The notes beneath the pieces are model-generated. The model was not told the DNA's origin, did not search any database, and saw nothing but the letters and a program-made list of their open reading frames with translations. From an uncultured Verrucomicrobiota bacterium (GTDB taxonomy: Bacteria > Verrucomicrobiota > Kiritimatiellia > RFP12 > UBA1067), in contig CAMPAF010000012.1 in assembly GCA_946631535.1 (NCBI GenBank), forward strand, positions 1 to 21,833: a stretch of 21,833 bases of DNA, in the 5' to 3' direction. This document shows, piece by piece, positions 7,099 to 14,505 of this stretch. The position numbers and the translations under genes are program-made. Numbering within the stretch: the first letter of the stretch is position 1; every line of letters starts with the position of its first letter.

Positions 7099-8017
7099 CA
7101 GGAAAACCATAGCGATCTCGGCGCTTGGCGCAGTTGCCGCCGTGGCTGCCGTATGCCTTTTCTTCCAGAATCGGGCGCTCAAGCAGGAGGTGGCTGCGAT
7201 GATGGCGGAACGCGAGGCGGCCATCCGCCGCCCGAGGATGAGGATTCCGCCGCGTCCGCCTGCGCGCCCGCGATCCCTGCGGACAGAACAGGTCTCGCCC
7301 AGCCCCGTAGCGCACGCAGGAAATCCGGCCGGAGAAGGCGCGATCACCGAGGAGCGTCTCGACCAGGCGGTGAATGCGCGCATCGCGGCGCTGCGGCAGA
7401 AGGCGGAGGATGCGCGCGCGCGCCGCCGCGAGGCCATCGCGGCGCTCACCCCAGAGCAGAAGGAGGTGCAACGCGAGGCGTTCATCGGAAAGATGCGCGA
7501 ACGGGCGCAGCAGCGGCTCAAGGCGTTTGTGTCGAAGACGGGCCTGAACGAGAGCCAGACGGCGGCGTTCGAAAGCACGGTCTCGGCGCTTGACGCCACC
7601 CTGCGCGAGACCGCAGACGCATGGGCCGAGCAGATCCGCAAGAGCGGAACGTTCTCGCGCGACGCGCAGATAAAGTTCGTCAGCGACGTGAGCACAGTGA
7701 TAAGCGCCGGCTACGGGGAAATGGATGCCACCCTTCCGGAATCGTGGCGGACGGCGGACGGCAACGTCAATCTCATGGAGATCGTGGGACCCGAGGCGTT
7801 CGCCACCGTCGTCGATGCCCTGACGGAATCGGGGCTGGAGGACGGGCTTCAAACCATAGGCCAGATCATGGGAGGTCCCAACGGCGAAAGGCCCGACGGC
7901 GGCCCCGGCCTTGAGGGCATAGAAAGCCCAGGCGTAGGCGACGGTCCAGGAGGAATGAACGGACCGGGCGGGATGGGAGGCCCCGGGAGTGGAATTGCTC
8001 CTCCAGCTGGTCGCTAA
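7091..8017 (+). CDS. membrane-anchored coiled-coil protein with Gly-rich tail, function unknown
   Basis: A 308-residue protein I do not recognise. One transmembrane helix near the N-terminus (about residues 6-26, ending CLFFQ) is followed by a short helix and a Pro/Arg-rich linker (about 47-62, RRPRMRIPPRPPARPR). A long charged helical region then runs from about 85 to 230. It contains LTPEQKEVQREAFIGKMRER, and its general look recalls small periplasmic stress or scaffold proteins such as Spy/CpxP. That likeness is weak and is not offered as an assignment. The C-terminus (about 260-308) is rich in Gly and Pro (GPGGMNGPGGMGGPGSG). The ATG at 7091 overlaps the preceding stop by 8 bp; an in-frame GTG at 7085 is the alternative. 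The coding region overlaps livH by 29 bp. Confidence 0.72.
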   Translation: MNDRKTIAISALGAVAAVAAVCLFFQNRALKQEVAAMMAEREAAIRRPRMRIPPRPPARPRSLRTEQVSPSPVAHAGNPAGEGAITEERLDQAVNARIAALRQKAEDARARRREAIAALTPEQKEVQREAFIGKMRERAQQRLKAFVSKTGLNESQTAAFESTVSALDATLRETADAWAEQIRKSGTFSRDAQIKFVSDVSTVISAGYGEMDATLPESWRTADGNVNLMEIVGPEAFATVVDALTESGLEDGLQTIGQIMGGPNGERPDGGPGLEGIESPGVGDGPGGMNGPGGMGGPGSGIAPPAGR

Positions 8018-8873
8018 CGGTCTTGTGCAGGGAGCGCTTGTCGCCTGCCTGGCAGCGGGATTCGGAATCGTTTACCGCTCGTTCAGGGTGTTCCACGTCG
8101 CGATGGGCGCCCAGTTCGTCGTTGCGAGCTATGCGTTCTACGCGGCTGCGGCGATCGCGAAGATACCGACGGCGGCGGCCGTGGTTGTGGCGCTTGCCAC
8201 TTCCGCCGCGTTCGCCATGCTGCTGGAGTTCGCGATGTACAGACCCTTCGCGAAGAGGAGGTGCGCCGGCGGAGCGACGATGATAGCCTCTCTCGGCGCG
8301 TTGATCGTGACGGAGAACGTCCTCGCCATCGCATTCGGAAACGAAGTGAAGACCATCCCCCATGCGCCTTACGGGTCGATGGCTCTTGGCGCCGTCCGCC
8401 TCACGTCGCTTCAATTGTGGCAGTTCGCCGTTTGCGCGGCGCTTTTCGCCGTCGCGGGACTCGTGGTGGCGAGGAGCAGGATAGGCAAGGCGTGCTGGGC
8501 CTTGGGCGACGAACCGGATCTTGCCCGGGCGCTTAGGCTTCCGCTAGGAAGGATCAGAACGGCAGCGATGCTGTTGGGGACCCTGCTGGTGTCCGTTCCC
8601 GCGCTGATGGTTTCCGCCGATACCGGCATGGATCCGCACGAGGGCATGCGCTGGCTTCTCATGGCATCCATGGCGGCGTTCTTCGGCGGGCGCGACAGGT
8701 ATTGGGGATGGGGCGCCGGCGCATTTGCGCTGGGACTCGCACAGGCAGCAGTCGTATGGAGGCTCCCTTCGCAGTGGGCGGACACGGCGGCCTTCGCCAT
8801 GCTTCTAGGGGTGCTGGCTTTCCGTCCAAGAGGCCTTTTCGGACGGGCGAGACGGGCGGAGGAGGCGGCATGA
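7989..8873 (+). CDS. livH: LivH-type permease of a branched-chain amino acid-like ABC importer
   Basis: A 294-residue inner-membrane permease of the LivH family, one half of the channel through which an ABC importer moves branched-chain amino acids or related solutes. The N-terminus (QLVANGLVQGALVACLAAGFGIVYRS) and FHVAMGAQFVVASYAF follow the LivH pattern, as does EFAMYRPFAKRR with TMIASLGALIVTENV. The cytoplasmic ATPase-coupling loop is GKACWALGDEPDLARALRLP (about residues 169-188). Roughly eight hydrophobic helices are visible. The start is a GTG at 7989 with GGGAGG at 7975-7980, inside the 3' end of the upstream gene. The stop overlaps the livM start (ATGA). The family also includes urea and aromatic-compound transporters, so the substrate is not fixed. 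Confidence 0.88.
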   Translation: MELLLQLVANGLVQGALVACLAAGFGIVYRSFRVFHVAMGAQFVVASYAFYAAAAIAKIPTAAAVVVALATSAAFAMLLEFAMYRPFAKRRCAGGATMIASLGALIVTENVLAIAFGNEVKTIPHAPYGSMALGAVRLTSLQLWQFAVCAALFAVAGLVVARSRIGKACWALGDEPDLARALRLPLGRIRTAAMLLGTLLVSVPALMVSADTGMDPHEGMRWLLMASMAAFFGGRDRYWGWGAGAFALGLAQAAVVWRLPSQWADTAAFAMLLGVLAFRPRGLFGRARRAEEAA

Positions 8874-9739
8874 CGTACGTGCTCCATCTGGCGGTAATGC
8901 TGGGGCTGTACGGGATGCTGGCGATGTCCGCCAACATCGCGATAGGCTATGGCGGATTGCTTTCGCTGGCGACGGCAACCTTCTACGGCATAGGCGCATA
9001 CCTCTACGCCTGGCTTTCCGTCACCGCGGGATGGCCGGCAGCTGCGGCGTTTCCCGCGACGATCGCCGGCGGCGCGTTGGCTGGCGGCGTGTTTGCGCTG
9101 GCGACGCTCCGCTTCAGGAACGAGACGTTCACGGTCGCCACCATGGCTGTGCAGATGGTGGCGTTCGGTGTGTTCTACAACTGGACAGACGTCACCGGCG
9201 GCCCATACGGATTCCCCGACATCGCCCGCCCATCGCTGTTCGGCTTCGTGTTCGAGTCGCAGGCGTCGTTTTGCGCCGCCGTGCTCGCGCTCTGCCTTGC
9301 GTCATGCGCCCTCTTTCGGTTTTTCTCGCGGTCTCGGTTCGCGCTCGCGTTGAGGACGCTGCGCGAAGACGAGCTGGCGGCCGCATCCCTTGGCATCGCG
9401 CCGAACCGAACGTTCGCGGCGGCGCTCGTGCTTTCCGCGATGCTTGCGGCGACGACCGGGGCGCTGTTCGCCTGCTACGTGTCGTACGTCGATCCAACCG
9501 GCTTCGCCATCGGGGAGAGCGTCTTCATCCTGGCGATGCTGATAGTGGGCGGCTCTGGGAACCTCAAGGGGCCGATCATCGGCGCGGCGATTCTCTTGGC
9601 GCTGCCGGAGGCCCTCCGCTTCACCGGCCTGCCGGCGGACGTTGCGGGGCCGCTCAGGGAGATCATCTACGGTTTTCTGCTCATCGTTCTCATGTACCTG
9701 AAACCGAAAGGGCTTGCCGGTGACTACGCAATACGATAA
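8870..9739 (+). CDS. livM: LivM-type permease of a branched-chain amino acid-like ABC importer
   Basis: A 289-residue partner permease to LivH. The typical LivM opening is present: SANIAIGYGGLLSLATATFYGIGAY, then TLRFRNETFTVATMAVQMVA. The family hallmark GGPYGFPDI follows (LivM usually has TGGxxGl). The ATPase-coupling segment is ALRTLREDELAAASLGIAP (about 160-178), followed by the late helices GSGNLKGPIIGAAILLALPEALR. The ATG at 8870 shares ATGA with the livH stop and has GGAGGAGG just upstream. An in-frame start at 8702 exists but would lie inside livH, with no transporter homology before 8870, so it was rejected. The gene overlaps the ATPase gene downstream by 20 bp. Confidence 0.9.
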   Translation: MTYVLHLAVMLGLYGMLAMSANIAIGYGGLLSLATATFYGIGAYLYAWLSVTAGWPAAAAFPATIAGGALAGGVFALATLRFRNETFTVATMAVQMVAFGVFYNWTDVTGGPYGFPDIARPSLFGFVFESQASFCAAVLALCLASCALFRFFSRSRFALALRTLREDELAAASLGIAPNRTFAAALVLSAMLAATTGALFACYVSYVDPTGFAIGESVFILAMLIVGGSGNLKGPIIGAAILLALPEALRFTGLPADVAGPLREIIYGFLLIVLMYLKPKGLAGDYAIR

Positions 9740-10895
9740 AGACTGCGCGTCGCCGGTCCTCGAGGCGCGAGGGATCGTCAAGCGGTTCGGCGCGTTCACC
9801 GCTCTTGGAGGAGTGGACCTGCTGATCCGTCCGGGAGAGATCACCGCGCTCGCCGGGCCCAACGGCGCAGGAAAGACGACTCTCTTCCATATCCTCAACG
9901 GGAACCTGAGGCCAGACAGGGGACGCGTGATCCTCAACGGCTCGGACGTCACCGGACTTGCCCCCTGGAAGATGGCGCGCCGCGGAGTGGGCCGCCTTTT
10001 CCAGGACGTGCGAGCGTTCCCGAACCTCTCGGCAAGCGAGAACATCGCCGCCGCGCTCATGGCGTCCGGCAGGCGCCGCGAAGAGGCTGAGCACTGGCTA
10101 GACCTCGCCGGCCTCAAGGGCAAGGGAGCCGTGAAGGCCGAACGCCTCTCATTCGTGGAACGCAAGCTGCTCGCCATCTCCCGCCTCATGGCGCTCAACG
10201 CCAGACTGCTTCTGCTGGACGAACCCGCCGCCGCGCTGCCGCCGAGCGAAACGGAAAGGGTGTATTCGTTCGTGCGCAGGCTCGTGGAGGAACAGCGCGT
10301 CTCCGTCGCGCTGGTGGAGCACAACATCAAGGCGATAAGACGCTTTGCCGATACGGTCTGCTTCCTGCACGAAGGAGAATGCCTCAAGACGGGATCTGCA
10401 GCCGAGGTGTTCTCGGACGCCCGCGTCCGCGCGCTCTACGAGAAGGATGCAGACTCCAATTCGGGACAGGGGAAGGTGGAGCTCGTTGAGACCTGCGACG
10501 CCGTCCGTGACGCGCGCGGGGAAGTTCCGCCGGATGTCGCCTACCTGCGTGACGAGGGCAACGTGTTCCCGTCGCTAACCGTGGACGACAACCTTGCTCT
10601 TGCGGGCTGGACCGCTCGGCGCGACGCGGCGGCGGAAAGGCGCGGACGCGCCGTCGCCCTCTTCCCGTTCCTGACGGAGCGGGGACGCCAGCGGGCGGGC
10701 ACGCTTTCCGGCGGGCAGCGCCAGGCGCTCGCCATCGCAATGACCATGTGCCGCGAAGCCCGCGTCTATTTCTTCGACGAACCGTCCGCCGGCCTGGCTC
10801 CGCGCACGGCGGCCGCGATGTTCGCCGCGATCGACCGCTTCGCGGCGGACAACCCTGATTGCAGAGTGCTTGTGAAGGAAAGGAAATCGAAATGA
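9720..10895 (+). CDS. livG: fused LivG-LivF ABC ATPase, LivF half reduced
   Basis: A 391-residue single polypeptide combining both ATPases of the importer. Residues about 10-235 are a LivG domain: Walker A GPNGAGKTT (46-54), Q-loop Q95, Walker B LLLLDEP (163-169) and switch H201. Its signature is LSFVE (143-147) instead of the LSGGQ-like form. Residues about 248-391 match only the middle of LivF: VAYLRDEGNVFPSLTVDDNLAL, an intact LSGGQ (329-333) and FFDEPSAGLAP (351-361). The LivF Walker A region is absent (only a lone GK at 251-252, not followed by Ser/Thr). The protein ends RVLVKERKSK, where LivF would continue past VEQN. The frame is intact and the stop overlaps the next ATG, so it looks translated. 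GTG 9720 has AAAGGG upstream; TTG 9714 is an alternative. Confidence 0.85.
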   Translation: MTTQYDKDCASPVLEARGIVKRFGAFTALGGVDLLIRPGEITALAGPNGAGKTTLFHILNGNLRPDRGRVILNGSDVTGLAPWKMARRGVGRLFQDVRAFPNLSASENIAAALMASGRRREEAEHWLDLAGLKGKGAVKAERLSFVERKLLAISRLMALNARLLLLDEPAAALPPSETERVYSFVRRLVEEQRVSVALVEHNIKAIRRFADTVCFLHEGECLKTGSAAEVFSDARVRALYEKDADSNSGQGKVELVETCDAVRDARGEVPPDVAYLRDEGNVFPSLTVDDNLALAGWTARRDAAAERRGRAVALFPFLTERGRQRAGTLSGGQRQALAIAMTMCREARVYFFDEPSAGLAPRTAAAMFAAIDRFAADNPDCRVLVKERKSK

Positions 10896-12088
10896 AGACA
10901 GTTGCGTTGCTCGCGATGGCTGTTGCCGTCTCATGCGCGTCATACGGTTCTGGCCTGTTCGGATCCAAGCGCGACGGCGCGCCAGACGAAGACGCCAGCC
11001 GGCACGGGAATCGTCCGCGCGTCATGGAAGTGAAGATCGGCGCGGTCCTTCCGCTTTCGGGCGTTGTCGCCTCCGACGGCGAAGCCGCCCTGCGCGGGCT
11101 GCAGATCGCCGAAGCCGACATCAACGCCGCAGGGGACCTTCCATTCCGCGTGAGGATTCTGCCAAAGGACGGCAAGTTCGAGCCGCGCGAATCCCTCAAC
11201 GCCTTCAATCTCCTGATGTCGCAGAACGTGGCCGGGATGCTGCTCATCGGCGACAACACCTGCCAGATGACAAAGATGCAGGTCGCCAAGCGCGAAATGC
11301 CCACGATCGCGTCAATGGTGGTCACGGAGCGCTCCGTCAAGGGGAACCCGTGGATGCTCCGCTGCTGGCCTCCGATCGCGACGTCCTCGCGCATCATGGC
11401 GCGCCACATGCGCAGGGCGGAAAAGATTGACCGGGCCGCGGTGTTCCACATAGACGCCATGTACGGGCTGGAGTCGCTCAAGGGCTTCACCGCGGCATTC
11501 GAGAAGGCCGGCGGAACCGTTGCGGCACGCGAGTCTTTCCCCTTCCTGGCGTCCGACCTCCGGTCGCAGATCGCGAAACTCCTCGCCGCACGTCCTGACG
11601 GGATGTTCGTGACGGGCTTCGGACAGGGCTTGATCACGGCCATCAACCAGCTTCGCGAGACCGGATGGCGCGGCACGATCTTCACCGATACGGCGGTGAT
11701 CGATCCGCGCGTCAAGAAGAACCTTGCCTCGCTCGACGGCATCGTGTTTGTCGGCAACGCCTTTGACGAAGAGCGTGCCAAGGGCGGCGCCGCAGCAGAT
11801 TTCGCGGCAAAGTACAGGAACATGTCCGGTTCCGGCACGGATGAGGTTCCGCCGCAGGCCCCATTCGCATACACGGCCGCTAAGCTGCTGGTGCACGGAC
11901 TTGTCGAGGCACGCGGCTCAAAGGCCGCCGTAATGCCCTCCATCGCGGCCGCAAAGTTCTTTCCGTCAGTCCTCGGCCCGTTGTCATACGACTGTGAACG
12001 CGAGATATCGCTGCCGCTGTTCGTCAAGAAGTTCGGTCCGGACGGCCGCAACGTCCTGGTCGACGACAAGCTTTGGCGAGAACCCTGA
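10892..12088 (+). CDS. LivJ/LivK-type periplasmic solute-binding (lipo)protein
   Basis: A 398-residue type I periplasmic binding protein (Peripla_BP_6 family) that would deliver the solute to LivHM. The signal peptide MKTVALLAMAVAVSC ends in a plausible but weak lipobox (A12-V13-S14-C15), so lipid anchoring is likely but not certain. The mature part begins at about residue 45 with VKIGAVLPLSGVVASDGEAALRGLQIAEADIN, the classic family start. VAGMLLIGDNTCQMTKMQ lines the usual ligand-loop region, and VFHIDAMYGLESLKGFTAAFEKAGG is the lobe-two strand-helix motif. The ATG shares ATGA with the ATPase stop, with AAGGAAAGG just upstream. Ligand identity cannot be inferred, since the family binds amino acids, urea, amides and aromatic acids. 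Confidence 0.9.
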   Translation: MKTVALLAMAVAVSCASYGSGLFGSKRDGAPDEDASRHGNRPRVMEVKIGAVLPLSGVVASDGEAALRGLQIAEADINAAGDLPFRVRILPKDGKFEPRESLNAFNLLMSQNVAGMLLIGDNTCQMTKMQVAKREMPTIASMVVTERSVKGNPWMLRCWPPIATSSRIMARHMRRAEKIDRAAVFHIDAMYGLESLKGFTAAFEKAGGTVAARESFPFLASDLRSQIAKLLAARPDGMFVTGFGQGLITAINQLRETGWRGTIFTDTAVIDPRVKKNLASLDGIVFVGNAFDEERAKGGAAADFAAKYRNMSGSGTDEVPPQAPFAYTAAKLLVHGLVEARGSKAAVMPSIAAAKFFPSVLGPLSYDCEREISLPLFVKKFGPDGRNVLVDDKLWREP

Positions 12089-12122
12089 CCCGTAGCGAAG
12101 CATGCCACCACAAGGAGAAGGA

Positions 12123-13133
12123 ATGGATAACCAAGGCATCATCGAAAGCCTAAGCGCCGGAGATTTCTCGACCGAGGTGCTGCGAGCGGCGCTTACCGCC
12201 GGAGGCGAGACGCAACAGGCGATGTTCTCCCTCGCACGGGCGCGACGGCACGAACGCTTTCCCGACGACCAGGTCCAGGTGCGAAGCGTGATCGAGATAT
12301 CAAACGTCTGCCGGCAGCAGTGCCTGTATTGCGCCATAGGCGGAAAGTCGCAGAGGAAGAACTACACGCTCGACGGCAAGACCATCGTGACGCTTGTCGA
12401 CTATCTGTACGGGAAAGGCCGGCGCACCGTCCTTCTCCAGTCTGGCGAGAACCCGGAGAGGTCTTTTGTGGACGATGTTGCCGCCGCAGTTGGGGAAATA
12501 CATCGTAGACATGCCGACCTGCGCATCATCCTCTGCATGGGCGACTTGCCCGAGGCAGACTACCAAATGCTGCATGACGCCGGCGCCACAGACTACGTCA
12601 TCAAGTTCGAGGCGTCTCGGGAATCGCTCTTCATGGCATGCAAGCCACGCGATTCCCTGGACAACAGGATCGCCTGCATCCGCACGCTCGCCCGCCTTGG
12701 CTATCGGGTGGGCTCCGGCAACATCGTAGGCCTGCCCGGGCAGACTCTAGACGATCTTGTCGCCGATCTGGAACTTGCCCATGAGCTGCCGCTCATGATG
12801 AACAGCACCACGATCTTCGTGCCGGCCGAGAACACCCCATACGCGAACGAGCCGCCCGGAAATCCGGCATGGACGCTAAACATGATGGCGCTCTTGCGCA
12901 TCATGAATCCGCACCGTCTCATGCCCACGACCAGTTCGCTCGAGAAGATGATGCCAGACGGACAGTATCTCGGCCTCATGGCCGGCGCGAACACGGTCAC
13001 GATACACGACGGCACGCCGAAGGAACTTCACGACCTGTTCCCGATATACTCCGCGAAGAGGATCCGTCCGCAGCTTGAACACTTCATGGACATAGTGCGA
13101 CGAGCCGGACTGAACGCGCGATTCACGCCATAG
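12123..13133 (+). CDS. HydE/BioB/PylB-family radical SAM enzyme of unassigned function
   Basis: A 336-residue cytoplasmic radical SAM enzyme of the biotin-synthase-like superfamily, closest in pattern to HydE. The cluster motif is CRQQCLYC (C63, C67, C70) within VIEISNVCRQQCLYC. HydE-like landmarks are VLLQSGENP (103-111), AGATDYVIKFEAS (153-165), LGYRVGSGNIVGLPGQT (192-208), MPTTSSLEKMMPDGQ (267-281) and LMAGANTVTI (285-294). HydE builds part of the [FeFe]-hydrogenase cofactor together with HydF and HydG. Neither partner nor a hydrogenase is in this window, so hydE is not assigned. AAGGAG at 12112-12117 supports the ATG; an in-frame ATG at 12102 lies upstream of that site and was rejected. 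It starts 34 bp after the binding-protein gene, and its end overlaps the convergent antiporter gene by 11 bp. Confidence 0.85.
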   Translation: MDNQGIIESLSAGDFSTEVLRAALTAGGETQQAMFSLARARRHERFPDDQVQVRSVIEISNVCRQQCLYCAIGGKSQRKNYTLDGKTIVTLVDYLYGKGRRTVLLQSGENPERSFVDDVAAAVGEIHRRHADLRIILCMGDLPEADYQMLHDAGATDYVIKFEASRESLFMACKPRDSLDNRIACIRTLARLGYRVGSGNIVGLPGQTLDDLVADLELAHELPLMMNSTTIFVPAENTPYANEPPGNPAWTLNMMALLRIMNPHRLMPTTSSLEKMMPDGQYLGLMAGANTVTIHDGTPKELHDLFPIYSAKRIRPQLEHFMDIVRRAGLNARFTP

Positions 13134-14472
13134 CGGAACGTCCGCGACGCCAGAACATGGAAGCGAACACGGCGACCGCAAGGGCTGGCGGATAGTAGAG
13201 AGATGTTATGACATCCCCTGATGAGAGAGCAAGCCCGGCGGCGCGCCCTACGCCTATCGCGATCAGTATCTGTCCGCCATAAGGCAGGAATCCCTGAACG
13301 ACGCACGAGGCGGTGTCTATCAGCGAGGCGAGCCGTGCGCGGTCAATGCGGAACCTGTCGGCGCAGTCTTTGGCCATCGGGCCAGACAGAAGGACCGCCA
13401 GCGTGTTGTTTGCTGTGAGCACGTTCAGAAGCGAGACCAGCACGAAGATCACCACCTCGCATGTGCGCGAGCCGCTTGCGACGCGCGACATCCGCTCCAC
13501 GATCCATGCAAGGCCGCCACGCACGCGGACGGACTCCATCACGCCAAATGTCAGGAGCGCCACGATCATGGTCTTGCTCATCTCCGCCATGCCATGCCCC
13601 AGATGGCGAAGCGCGTCGAAGAATCCGAACGCTCCCGTGCCTACGCCGATTGCCGCAACAAGAGCCGCGCCGAAGAAAAGAAGCAAAAGCACGTCGACGC
13701 CCATAACAGCAAGAGCAAACACGGCAAGATATGGCGATACCAGCAGGAAATCGCGGGCGGTCAACGCGGCGCCTGCCCCAGATGCGGCGGCGACTCCGCT
13801 ACCGCCGGTCATCATGGCGTACGCCACCGCCACTACCGCAGCGGCAGGCAACGCAATGGCAGAGTTCGCCACAAACTTGTCGCGCATGCCGATGTCAAGA
13901 GTCCTGACCGCGGCGACGGTCGTATCTGAAATCATCGAAAGGTTGTCGCCGAACATCGCCCCTCCCACCACGGCGCCAGCGAGGATTCCCGGCGTGAAAG
14001 GCGGTTCGCCGACGAAACCTGCCGCTATCGGCATCAAGGCGGCAATTGTTCCGCAGCTCGTCCCCAGAGCCAGCGAAATCAGACACGACACCACGAACAC
14101 ACCTGCCAGCATGAAGCGGGCCGGCATGAGGACGCGGGCAATCGTCACGGCGGAATCCACGGCTCCAGACGCCTTGGCGGCAGTCGCGAACGCTCCGGCG
14201 AAGACGAATATGAGACACATCAGCATGAGATTCGGCTCACCCATGCCACGTGTGAACGATTCTAGCCTGCTGGCAAGCGGCCGTCCCCGGTCCATGACAA
14301 TGGCAGCCGCGCCAGCCACCGAGAACGCAACGGCCATAGGGACGGTGTCGAACGACCTCGCCACAATGGAAAGTCCCGCGTAGAACAATACGAAAACGAC
14401 AAAAGGCAACAGAGCCCACGCATTCGGCGTAACACTCGAAGTCGAGCTGCATTGAGATGACGGTGCCGACAT
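13123..14472 (-). CDS. NhaC-family Na+/H+ antiporter
   Basis: A 449-residue inner-membrane protein with about eleven hydrophobic segments, of the NhaC-type ion transporter superfamily. The diagnostic motif is MFGDNLSMISDTTVAA (173-188). SLALGTSCGTIAALMPIA (133-150) and LTANNTLAVLLSGP further on also fit. Members exchange sodium for protons; some relatives exchange malate and lactate or other organic acids, so the exact substrates are open. An ATG at 14472 with GAGGAG about 10 bp upstream is preferred over the in-frame TTG at 14490. It follows the SGNH hydrolase gene by 33 bp on the same strand and probably shares its transcript. Its 3' end overlaps the convergent radical SAM gene by 11 bp. 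Confidence 0.87.
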   Translation of the reverse strand: MSAPSSQCSSTSSVTPNAWALLPFVVFVLFYAGLSIVARSFDTVPMAVAFSVAGAAAIVMDRGRPLASRLESFTRGMGEPNLMLMCLIFVFAGAFATAAKASGAVDSAVTIARVLMPARFMLAGVFVVSCLISLALGTSCGTIAALMPIAAGFVGEPPFTPGILAGAVVGGAMFGDNLSMISDTTVAAVRTLDIGMRDKFVANSAIALPAAAVVAVAYAMMTGGSGVAAASGAGAALTARDFLLVSPYLAVFALAVMGVDVLLLLFFGAALVAAIGVGTGAFGFFDALRHLGHGMAEMSKTMIVALLTFGVMESVRVRGGLAWIVERMSRVASGSRTCEVVIFVLVSLLNVLTANNTLAVLLSGPMAKDCADRFRIDRARLASLIDTASCVVQGFLPYGGQILIAIGVGRAAGLALSSGDVITSLYYPPALAVAVFASMFWRRGRSAMA

Positions 14473-14505
14473 TGCTTCAAGGCTCCTCAAGCTTCCCGTT
14501 TGTCC

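Larger units (their letters stand above)
2997..13133 (+). other. predicted nine-gene operon
   Basis: Nine genes run in the same direction. Junctions are 4-bp overlaps (4448, 5068, 8870, 10892), longer overlaps (7091 by 8 bp, 7989 by 29 bp, 9720 by 20 bp) and one 34-bp gap (12089-12122) with a good ribosome site and no terminator. The EamA gene, 19 bp upstream, may also belong. This shows likely cotranscription and translational coupling, not a demonstrated pathway. Confidence 0.7.

Noticed and set aside
8702..8869. Longer livM starting at 8702
   Set aside because: The extension lies within livH in another frame, and the ATG at 8870 has a strong ribosome site and matches the LivM N-terminus.
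9720..10895. Fused ATPase as a decaying pseudogene
   Set aside because: The frame is open throughout, the stop is coupled to the next start, and the losses are complementary rather than random. It remains possible and is stated as a refuting outcome.
10384..12111. Long open frame of 575 codons on the minus strand
   Set aside because: It lies antisense to the fused ATPase and binding-protein genes, which have clear families; it has no recognisable motifs and arises from high GC content.
13313..14383. Open frame of 356 codons on the plus strand
   Set aside because: It is antisense to the NhaC-type antiporter, with a Thr/Ala/Pro-rich shadow composition and no motif.
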